The notes under the pieces: model-generated
Told to the model about the DNA's origin: nothing
What the model saw: the letters and a program-made list of their open reading frames with translations, nothing else
Database searches by the model: none
Assembly: GCF_027942865.1 (NCBI RefSeq)
Contig: NC_134528.1
Coordinates: 10,287,586 to 10,351,585 of the forward strand
DNA: 64,000 nucleotides
DNA from: Odontesthes bonariensis
Taxonomy: Eukaryota > Chordata > Actinopteri > Atheriniformes > Atherinopsidae
Direction: 5' to 3'
Made by a program: the position numbers and the translations under genes
Shown here: positions 37,001-49,000 of the stretch, piece by piece
Layout of the letters: each line of letters opens with the position of its first letter
How positions within the stretch are numbered: the stretch's first letter is position 1

Positions 37001-40000
37001 GCCTGCTGATCTCGACAGACCAGATGATACTGCAGAGCAGATAGAAGAAAAACAAAAGGAGATAACACCACAAAAAAAAAAACTCATAACAGGAGGAGAA
37101 GAGCTTTTTGCTGAAGCAGCAACTCCTGCACCCCCGTTTGGCCTCTTACTTCCCGTTTCCTGCAACAGGCAGAGTGCGTTTGCTCTGCCACCGTGTTGGC
37201 ACCAAACATGCCAACACGGTGAAACGGAAGCTCAGAGGAGATAAAGCCTTTTCCACTGTCGGCCCTAAACTGTGGAACATAAGACAAGCCCCCTCACTGT
37301 CCATTTTTAAAACTCGTCTTAAAACCCATTTTTATTCCCTGGCTTTTAACCCAGCATGAGACTCTGTTTCTGTTATTGTTTTAATTGTTTTAATATTGTT
37401 ATTGTTTATTATTGTTTTTACATTGTTCTTATGTTTTATGCCTTAGATTCGTGTTGTTACTCATGTGCAGCACTTTGTTTCAGCCACGGCTGTTTTAAAG
37501 GGCTTTATAAATAAAGCTGAGTTGAGTTGAAACAGCCCGATTTTAGATCTGGGAACGTGTTTCCTGAGTCTTTAGATTAGATTTTACTTTATTTATCCCA
37601 CAACGGGGAAATTCACTTGCCACAGCAGCAACAACAGACATGAACAAGAAATTTAAAAAAAAGAGAAAAAGCAAGTACTAAAAAGTAAAGTGACCTAGTA
37701 TAAATAATATTGCACATTATGAAGTTGAAATGAATAGAATATAAAGTAAATACGGACAAAGAAAGATCCCTCTGTGAGTCTTATGAGCAGAGCACAGACG
37801 GCAGCTCTGTGTTGTCAGTATTTTCCGTCGGCGTGATTTTAAAACTCACCATTTAGGTGGACCCGTGGTTGGTGTGGCTCGTATGCTTCACAGGCGGGAG
37901 GACTGGGATCCTCGGCCAGATACAGCGCCTCAGACCTAAAGCACAAGTTAAAACCAATTGGCACGGATGGACTTTTACAATAAAGAAAAGGAAACGAGGA
38001 AATTTAAAAGCTAAAGTCTTGATTTTGACCTGGGCGAGTAGAGGGCCGGAGGGGACAGCAGCAGTTGGGGGGAGACAGGCGGGGGCACCACTTCGGGGGT
38101 GAGCGTCACAGCGTCCAGTGTTTGGGAGGCGCACAGCATCTGGTTCACGCTGGTGTGGATGGGCTGAGGCCAGGCGTTTCCCAGCGACTCCTCGGCAGCC
38201 GTCGCCTGCGTCTCCTCCTGCGTCTCTCTGAGCGGTGCCTCCCTGCACGGCTCGAAGTCGCAGTCCTGCTCCTTCTCCTGCTCTTCTTCTTCTTCTTCCT
38301 CCGGATCGGCCGAGGTCACCGCTTCCACGTCGTCCGGCTGTGACATGGCGGAGCTGTACATGGACTCCCCCAGAGGCCGGCTGGTGTCGAAGCAGTCCGG
38401 GAGGACGATGATGTAATCGTCACAGGAAGAGATGGACGACGTCTGGCTGCTGACCTGAGACACAGCAGGTGGAGATGAATAATTAAAACTCCTAGAAATA
38501 CAATAGCAGAAAAACGTGTACACAACAGCCGACTGGACTTTTATGGCTTTTACCAAGAAGTGAATCTGGGCGGTCATGTTTCATCTGGCAGAATGTGTCA
38601 TTAGCTTTCAATTAAGACTGGTCAAGGGTTGACACCAATCATAGCTTAGCATGTTGCAGGTTTGCTACAATGAGAATGTGTTCGAAACCGCCTACAACTC
38701 CCACCACTCCTACTAACTTTAACTTATTTTAAGTTCCCGGATGCATACTAGATTCGCTGAAATGTTGGGTATGCATCATGAGGTTACTACGCGTACTCAA
38801 ACTACCCAAGATGCAACGTAACGTGACGTCGCCGATCGTCATTTCCTGTCAAAACGGCAGTTTCAAGCTAGCTACAACGAGGGTAGGTTCACTTCCTGTT
38901 TTCAAAACAAAAGCACCAATTGTATCGTAATGGCTTTCCCTGTGATAAAAGGCAACGGGTATTTTATTTTGTGAAAATAACAGGAAGTGCGTTGCTCACT
39001 GCGGCTAGCTTTAGTAGCGCCGAATTCATCTGAACAAAATTGTAAATAGCCGGTATTTTGGCAGGTTTTCAACACGTTGGGGATCTAAACGACTACTTTC
39101 TCGCCTGAAAATGTTTCAAATGTTGCCAAAGTTTACAGAGTTTAGAGCTTAAGCGAAATCAGCTTCAGACCGGCTGATTTCGGCTCGGGCAGGAGCGAAA
39201 TGCATTGTGGGTAAATGCTCTGCATACTGTCTGATCGATCAGTATGCCGTATGTAGTATGTAGTATGTGGTTTCAAACACAGCCTAAGACTTCAAAGAGG
39301 AGCGGCTTTGAGGCACACAGTATGTTGCTAGGATGGGCTACAGGTAAATCAGAGTACCTGTGAGCCGCATGGATGTATTAAATCTAGGGCTGGGCAACGA
39401 TTAAAATGTTTAATCTAATTAATCACATGATTTCCCTGATTAATCGCATTTGTACGCAAAATCCAAAAATGAATCCAAAGGTAGTGTACAGCTTTTAGCA
39501 TTTAGTTTTATTTTAAATGTGCTGCCATATGAATGAAAGTGCCATAACATTTGTTGTGCAAACACACTTTTAACATCAGCATCTTTCTGTAGTTTTTATG
39601 TAGAAGCCTCGCTCCACTGTCTGTTTCCTTGAATGACTTGCTGCTATCAGTTGTGTGTTTTGCCTTTAAGTGATATTTTAGACTGGAACTACTACGCTGA
39701 GAAGACAATTCAACTTGGCTGTAAATGCAGGAGTTTTTTTTTTTAAATTTATTTTGAAATACGTGCTTTTATGTTGAAACAAGTAAAACAGGAAGTAGCG
39801 CCGGTTAGCTCCGTGAGCTTCACACAGAGACCGAGGAGCACCTGTAGCGGTGATGTTACCTGCTAGTTTATTTTTATTTTATTACTCCATGCTTCGTGGT
39901 GTTTGCTGTAACTGTGTGAATGTGATGCATTCAACAGACTTTTACAATAATAAAACCTGCGTTAATGCGCGATAAAATATTTATTAGAGTTAAATAATTA

Positions 40001-43000
40001 ACAAGTTAACGCGATAATAACGAGTTAACTCGCCCAGCTCTAATTAAAACCTATTACAGTTTCAGACTGGTAAACTTCCTTCCTGGTGATCCTAAACTAA
40101 CTACTGCCATGAATGTTGAAGGTTGAGATCCAAGCAGACCAGCTTGTTTCTGAGACTCACCTCATCCCAATCTTCTCCTCTGGCTCCAACCTCCTCTTTC
40201 TCATCCTGATCATCCCTCATAGTTTGCAGCGCATGCAAAAGTTCTTTGTCCTCATTGTCGTCATGTGATCTGACCTGCTGGTTTTCCTTCTCTGGTTCCA
40301 GCAGGAGAACTTGCAAAGTGAAGATCAACAACATGAAGATATTTCACCAGAAATTTAAAAAAGAGGAACTAGTTGAGAAAAAGAATCAGATACGAAATGA
40401 GCGAACTCACCTGGTCTCATGTCCTCTAACTGGGTGACCTGGTTCAGGCCCGTGTTGGCGGGCAGAGGTGAACCCTCGTCATTTCCTTTTTGGGATTTTT
40501 CTGCCTTCTCAGCCTCTGCTGCTCTCCCAGAGCAGACGTTTGGACCCCGGGAAACAACTGGAAATGTTTGATGGGAGAAAAAACATAAAACATAGAGCAT
40601 GATGTGAGTTAAGCAACAGTTTGGGACGTCGACAGCCAGGTGGGGCGACGTGGCTCCTCACCCTGCGGTTTGTGGCTGCTGAGCTGGGCCCTGCGCAGAG
40701 GCCTGTGGTCGGGGGCTTCCTCCAGCGTCAGGGAGCGGATGACCGTCTCACAGAGGAACTGAGCTCCACTGATCTCCTCGTCTCTCTCCTCCTCCTGCGT
40801 TACAGGCTCCAACGCCTCCTTCTGCTGCCTCAGTTGAACTCCTTCGTGAAATTTGACAAACATTCAAAGTTAAAACAGATTTCAGCAACCTGCAGGTGGA
40901 AACTTCAGCTTCAGCTTGAAGAGGACTCCTGATAAATACTCAGAGAAATATATATATAAAGGACACAATTCTCCATGAACAGAGGTGGGTAGTAACGAGT
41001 TACATTTACTTGAGTAAGTTTTTGAAAACTTCTAGGAGTAGTTTTAAATCTCTATACTTTTTACTTTAACTTGAGTAGATGTGTGCAGCAGAAACTGTCC
41101 TCTTACTCCGCTACATTAGGCTGCAATGAGCTGGTTACTTTTCTTCTTACCTCTTTGGTATTCTACGCCTCATTATTTTTATCCCCCTGCGTACGCCTCA
41201 TTTTAATGTTTTATTCTGACAGAGAGAGAGAGACTTCCGCCAAAGGCTCTACCACCTGACTGTGTTCCACCAATCAGACGTAGCCGTGCAGTCTGGTCAC
41301 GTGACCATACTCAATCTCAGCGGCGGGACGGGTTAGCTTTACAGTTTACAGTCGTAGCAAACAAACAAAGAAACAGATGAAAAATGTCAGAATCAACGGT
41401 GGGAAATGAAGACGCAGACGAGGCCTCATACTGAAAGCATGTTTACCTTACAAAGAGTGAGAAACAGCAGCTACATTATGTGTCTTCTGTGTCAACCAAA
41501 ACAAACGCACATTTCAGCAGAAACTCAACATCTAACTTGAGGAAACATGTAGCGGTAAGTTTCCTAAATTCCTGCTATGCGCTCGATTTCATTCTCACTG
41601 CAAAGTCAGCCTGGAAACCACCGCCCTTATTTTTGCCAGAGTTTGGGAACCAATCACAGAACGGGGGGGGGCGGCAGCAAGACGATGACGACGTCTATGC
41701 GCTACACCGAAGCTTGTAGAGTGTTAATCCAACATGACAGCGGACACAACGTTACCGTTCGATGCAGCCTTAGAAAGTGTTTCGGAGTAGATTCACCCTG
41801 GGGTCATTTGAACCGTGTCATCCAGCCAAGTAGCCCACCCGAAGTTTTTCCGATATTGGCTGAACATCAGCTGAGTTACTGAGTTATCCCGAATAGCTTC
41901 GTACAAGCGCTAACGGACCCTGGCAGTATCTCCAAAATTACCACACTAAAATCACATGCCATGACACCAAACTTCTACAGTAGTACAAATATGGTCTGTA
42001 CTCACAAAACGATGCATTTGGAAGTTTGTACATAGTCCAGGAGTTTATTATCATCAACACAAGCCTGATAGCTTTTCTGCTGCTAAAGCTACGTTGACGT
42101 CACTTCTGGGAGCTGGGAGCTTCAAAGTAAGATGAGGGTTGATCTACTACTGTAGGCAACAAAGCAAGGCTGCACAATTTCTCCATTATTAAAATAAATT
42201 CACAACTCTACAACATAAAAATTCATGTAGAATATAGCATATAGGCCTACTTTGTTGTCAATTTAAGTAGCTTAGAGCGCAAGTTTACTTTTATTTTCCA
42301 ATTTTTTCTTCCTCGTCGAATTTCTGTCGTCTTCTGGTATAAGTGATACAATTGGCTATGAATCGCGCGCAAAGCAGCATGGGAAGAACCTGACGTCATT
42401 TGATAGACATTCGTAGCGCCCAATAAACGGCTCTAGGCATTCGTAAACCACGCCTCAAATACGAGAAAATGCACACCTAGTTCCCAGACCACCATCTCAT
42501 CGACATGTGGACGCGTCAGCCAGGCTACATGGATAGGTGAATGTTTGTTTTTTAGGTTACATATGGGTTACATATGTTTTAAACATTTCATAAGTCTCTT
42601 TTATTTTTTTTTATTGAAGTACTTGAATTTACCCAGATTATTTTAATTTAAGCTATTTTGTAATTAATTAATTAATTTAAATTTATTTTATCAATTGGAT
42701 GAACTCTAATTTGCCTAAAGATGATTATTTAGTATTTTTGTCTGATTGAATGCTTGTGTTAACAAATAAATCAGACGTTACTCAACAGTTACTCAGTACT
42801 TGGGTAGTTTTTTCACCAAGCACTTTTTTACTCTTACTCAAGTAATTATTTGGATGACTAGTTTTTACTTGAGTCATATTATTCTGAAGTAACAGTACTT
42901 TTACTGGAGCACAATTTTTGGCTACTCTACCCACCTCTGTCTACGAATCGACTGCTCTCACCAAAAAGTTTTATGACTCCAGAGGCCTCTGCGTCGTCTT

Positions 43001-46000
43001 TCATCTGTGACGTGACGGACTTCTCCGACACCGGGGCATCGTGAGGAAGGGGGGAGATGCAGGGCGTCAAATCTAGAAATAAGAAGAAGCAAAGCAGAAA
43101 CACTCCTCATGTATTTTTGATTTAAATGCATTTAATCATTCGTGAAGTCAAACGAAAGCGTCGACTGCGACTCACCCACAGGAGTGTTGTTTGGAACCTT
43201 TTCCAGTTCTTGCACAATATTTATATCCAGCAACTCAAATGAAAGTAGATCCTAAAAAAAACCAAACAGCAGATGAGGAACTGTTAATGCTGAACTCCTA
43301 ATTCAGCTGCAGTGTATTATCTTTATCAGTTATTGTTGCGTCACACGACAGATTCGGTCTCATTCGTCTTTTTTATCCCGCCTCAGTTGAAAATCTCTCC
43401 TCACCACAGCGAACATGGACGAAAATAAAAAGCAGGGCAGATGTTTTACCCCCGCAAAAAAGCGCTCTCATCGGGATGAAGTCGCTTTGAGAGCCCCCGG
43501 TGTTTTTGTGGGGGCTGGTTTGTAATGTTTTCTGACTCATTTCGACCTCTTTGGGTCTCTCTTTGGGTCAGAATGCTCCCTCACAACATTATTCACATTG
43601 TTGAATGTCAGCGCTTTTTCAATGCGTGCACCTGTGCGGTCAGCAGGTCGACTGAAGGAAAGTAGTAGTCTTCTTGGGGGAGGTCTACAGTGAAGGCAAA
43701 CCCATGGTCCTTGGATTTTACCTCCTTCTCCGCTGGCTTCACCTCCTCCTTCTGAAGCACAAACAGGAATTGTGTCATTAGGATCCCTTCAGTCTTCATT
43801 CAAACAATTAAATCAGTGAACTACCTTATCAGCCAAATACAGCAGATGCTTATTTTATGCCGTTTTTATACGTACAGACTTTAAATCTCATTTTGTTTGA
43901 CCTAAAACATCACAACAAAGACTCCTGTGTACATTCACTGCGGCAGGAAACAAACACAGGATGAAGTCTAAATGAATTCAGAAGAACAATGTCCCATTAT
44001 TTCAGATAATCTGTTTTAAGAGCCGTAACAGTTTCCTTTTTTTTTCCATTTTGACCCCGGAAGATGGAGCTTTTGTTTGAGCACTGACCTTAGTCACTCA
44101 CAAACTTTTAGTTGCAAATAATTTGGTCTTGTTACCAAAGATAAATCTGTCAATTATTGACCGTCTTACTGAATTATTACAAGCAGCAAAACAACTCATT
44201 TTGTAAACTGGTCTGATTAAATAATTGATAGAAGAAACTGAATCATGATCCACCAATTAACTTAAAGACCCACAGTGCTGTGCAAAGGTCTTAAGCCACC
44301 CTCATTTCTTTACTGATTGCCAGAAAATAAATGAAGTATATGCAGTTATTTACTGAAACATGTATAAACATAGACAGAAATACAGTTAGGACTACTTTTT
44401 TCCTTTAATGCAACCCTCTCAGACCAGCTTTCTGTCCTTTCTTTAAGGAGTCTTCAGGAATAGTTCTCCAGGCTTCTTGAAGGACATCCCAAAGCTCTTC
44501 TTTGGATGTGGGCTGCCTTTTGTTCCGTTCTCTGCCAACATGATCCCACACTGCTTCAGTAATGTTGAGCTCCAGGCTCTGGGGAGGATTCATCCCTCCA
44601 TCAGACCTGCTGCCACTGATTTTCAGCCCACTTCTTGTGTCCTTTGGCACAGCTCAGCCTTTTCTCCCTGTTTCCCTTCCTTAAGAACGGCTTCCTGACA
44701 GCCACCCTTCCATGGAGCCCATTTCTGATGAGGCTTGGCCCAACAGCAGATGGATCAGCTGAAGGTCCAGATGCATCTCTCAGGCCCTGTGTCAGGTCTT
44801 TGCTGGATTTTTTCCTCTCACTTTCAGATCCTGTTCATCTGCTGTAGATAGTTCTTTAGGCCTGACACTTCTTCTTTTGTCCTCCACTTGTCCAGTTTCC
44901 TCAAATGTTTTAAGGACACGCTGCACACCATGCTGAGATATGCCAAGTTTTCAGCTAACAGCTCTTTGGGAATCACCTTGTTGCTGCAGAAATCCTGTTT
45001 TCTGTCTGTCAGACTGTGTTATCTTTGCTGTTTTTCCATATAAGTGGCTTAAAAAAAATAAATCAAACAAACAAAAACACACATTCCTCCTGAAAATAGT
45101 CAGGTGCAGGTGACCGGACTGAAAATGAGTAAAAAAAAAGAAAAAAGCAGCCGATGTCCAAGGAAAAACTTAGGAAAAAGATTCACAAAGCCTGGAGAAC
45201 TATTGATGAAGACCACCTTAAAAGATTACAAGAAAGTCTGGCTGCTTGGAAGCTAAATATAAAGAAGTGAGGGCTGGAACAAGGCGCTCGCACAGGTCTG
45301 TGGATGGAAACTGTTTCAGCTGTAGAGGGTGTCACTGGATAGCAGACTTGCCAGTCGTTTGCTTTGGTGCCCGGGAGCGTTGCGGCTGTCGCCAGGTTCG
45401 ACCACGATGCTGCACCAGACACGCGGGCCAAACTGACACCCACAGTGCGCCAGCCGCCAGTGGGAGGTGTACGTCCCCTCCATCACGGGAGCAACAAACG
45501 CCACACTGACCACTCCCACTTGTCCAGGCAGCAGCAGGGGCACCGGCACCTCCCTCCTCTCCTCTGACGCCAAGCCGAGGTTTCCCCACATGAACACTAG
45601 CTGGGTGCACGTACACACATACACAAAACACAAAATAGGAATACACATGCGAAAAGGCACAAAGACGAGAACATGCAACCAGAGTCGCGCAACTTAAAAG
45701 AAATCCACCCGCTCAATCCACCACACTCATCCAACGACAAAGACTTCAAAAAAGTAAAACCAAAATACGGGTTTAACCCAATTAAATCAGAAAAATCTGC
45801 CACAAAATGGGCATTAGTGGTGTAAGGCTGAATAAGAAATCTTAGCTGGTGTTAGTGGATAAGAAGAAGAAATGAGTTGAGAGGGGACTCAAAGTGGAAG
45901 AGAAGCAGGGGGCAAACAGAGTGTGGACCCTGGCCTTTCGACGAGTGGGAGGGGTACCTTAGTCTCTGAGGTCCAGCTGATAGTGCCCGAGTTCCTCATC

Positions 46001-49000
46001 TTCCAGTATTTGATGAACTTGGTACCAGGTTCCAGACGGGTGCCGTCAGGCAGATTTTCATCCAGAAACAAGGCAGCCATAGTGGGCACCAAGGACGTAT
46101 GCGAGACCCCAGGACCCCTAGTTTCAAGTGTACAGAGCATTGTTGAAAAAAGCCCCGGTTTCTTAAAATACGCATCTCTTTTGTTCTCTATGAATCAAAA
46201 AAGCAGGACCCCAGATTTTTTTTGTCAGCTCAAAAGCATTTTTCTTAGAAAATCTACGAAGCAGCAGCAGCAGTTTTCACATTGAGGTAGTTCCAACATA
46301 TGCCACCACCCTAGAACAGCCAGCGATACACTCATACAGATTAGATTACAAAGATGGCATATTTTGATTTCTTTTTCTTGGAAAAAAGACTTTTTGCATC
46401 CATGCTGGGTTTGAGGGACCCAGCACTGTCGGACGCCCTTCCGAGGTGGCGCTTACTCTGGACTGGAGGCCTGGGGATCAGGGACCGGGGCTGGGATGGG
46501 ACCGTGGACTGTGGCTGGACCTGAGGCTGTTTCTGAAGCAGCAGGAGGGGGCAGGGCTGGGACCTGGGTGGACGCCGAGGCCATGCTAGTCAGGTTGGCT
46601 CTGCCTGAGGTAGAGGGTCCACTCCACTGCAGCCCTCTCTTCTCCAGTCTCAGTTTCTTCTTGATTTCCTTCACTTCGGCTCTTAGCTGCCTTCTTTCAG
46701 CTTTGAGGCGCTGTCGCTCGGCCTTGCGCACAGTCCTGTCTCCTCGCCTTGGGAACCTGGTTTGAAATGTCATCAGGAATACCTATTTGTTGACTATCAA
46801 AAGTTTATTTTCCAAAAAACAAAACACACTTCCCCCCCTCACAATTCAGAAATGACAGTGATCTAGCTGCTAGAATATTACACAATGCCACTGTTTTTAA
46901 GCAAAAAAATATTTAATCATCTCAGGAGGAAGATGGAGTGATCCTGAGTTCTGGAGGTTTACCTCAACTCTCCCGACATTCCGTGCTCGGGGATGGAGAG
47001 GGGCGTCTTGGTTCTCACGAGGTTGTGGCTCGGGTCGTGGCTGTGTCTGCACATCTCGCACAAGATGCAGGAAGGGCACACGCTGACGGGGAAAAACACA
47101 CAAACACCGGCAATTAAGAACACAACCAACCAAGAAAAAGCCCAATTACAAAGTCAGAAAGGCATCAAGTGAGACACCAACATCATGATGAAAGTCTGTG
47201 CTGTGCTCGCTCAGGGTATTAGACTTGCACATGCTCAAGACACACCTTTTTAACTTGGCTTTTAATTGATTTCCTTCTTATATCCCTTTTAACTACTTAT
47301 CTATGGTGTTTAACTTAGATCCTAGCCGTAGGCTGTTTTCTAGGATAATGTTTTAAGAATAATATCTTGTGCCTTTTAAATGTATTTATTGTATTCTGTT
47401 ATTATTATTATTGTTATTTTTATCATTTCTATTAATTTAATTTAATTTATTTATTTTTATTTTTCATTTATTTTATTTATTTATTATTTCATTATCCATT
47501 TATTTTATTTGTTGCTTCTATCTATTCTCATCTTATTTTTTACTACTACTTTGAATATCGATTTTTATCCTGCCTTGTTTTTATCCTCCAGTTCCAGTGT
47601 TTTTCTCAAGGGGAGCCCTCCACACCGGGAGTTGCTCTGGGGGCCTGTCCGGGATGGGCTTGAGGAGCGCTGCACGGTGGCATTACGGCCGCGGCGTGGG
47701 CTCCTCCGTCCGTCCTGGTCGGGGTGGCCCGTGGCGGCGCCCCTTGGGGCTGTGGCCGGCGGGACTTCCTGGTGTGGATTGCTCCCCAAATTAATGCTTT
47801 CCTCACCTGGTTCCTCAGTGCCCAGCAATATCTAATAGAACCTATGTTTGCCACGGTATGTACATGTCTGAGTGAGTGAGTGGGTGGGTGTGTGTATACG
47901 TAGGGGGTGGGAGATTTGAGGGGGAAATCGGGTGTTTTAAGCTTTTAACCTGTACAGCACTTTGTGTTATATTTTATGTATGAAATGTGCTATATAAACA
48001 AATAAAGTAAATAAATAATAAATATTGTTTCTCAAGATGACCTACCTGCATTTGTAGGCTCCTTCGGAGGTGAGTTTGTTGCAGCTGCTGCAGTTTGGGG
48101 TGTAGCCAAGCGATCCATTCGAGGTGGAGGGCCCAGGTCTGGGTCCCACAGGACCCCCACTGGCCTCCAGAAGTCCGTCAGAGGATTTGTGGGTACAACA
48201 CTGACCAGAGAAGTCATTGCACATCCTTTCCACCACCTCCTTGACAACTTCATCTTTGAACTATGATTAAAAAAAAAAATAGAGTTTAATGTATGCAAGT
48301 ACAAGCTTCAAATATTTTATTCAAATGCATATTTTCATGTAAAACCTAGGGCTGGGCAACGATTATAATTTTTAATCTAATTAATCGCGATTAATCGCAT
48401 TTGTATGCAAAATCCAAAAATCAATTCAAAAGTAATGTATAGCTTTTAGCATTTAGTTTTATTTTAAATGTGCTGCCATATGAATGAAAGTGCCATAACA
48501 TTTGTTGTGCAAACACACTTTTAACATCAGCATCTTTCTGTAGTTTTTATGTAGAAGCCTCGCTCCACTGTCTGTTTCCTTGAATGACTTGCTGCTATCA
48601 GTTGTGTGTTTTGCCTTTAAGTGATATTTTAGACTGGAACTACTACGCTGAGAAGACAATTCAACTTGGCAGTGTTTACAGATGACTTTGGTTCTGTCGA
48701 CTCCGCCGTCTGGAAGAACTTTAAAATGAAAACGGCCGAGTAAAAGTTCCGTACCCTTCTCCAGGTTTGGTGGATCCGCCGATTACTTTCTTTTCCAGTT
48801 CCACAGCAGACAGCAGCAGACTTTTACAAAATAAAAGCCTGTGAGCAACAGACTTTTACAATAATAAAATAAATAATAAAACAGGGGTGGTCCGTGGCGC
48901 CCCATGTATGGCCCTGTGCTGCATGTCGTTCCCCCTCTCTCTGCCTCCTGTCTCTCTGAACTTTCCTATCCATTAAAGGCATAAAAGCCCCCCCCAAATT

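Noticed and set aside
38065-38343. Plus-strand ORF rich in Leu and Phe opposite nbr1 exon 18
   Set aside because: It is the antisense of the Glu-rich linker of nbr1.
47509-47854. GC-rich overlapping ORFs on both strands
   Set aside because: They lie inside a degraded LINE in an nbr1 intron and have low-complexity Arg/Gly/Pro composition.
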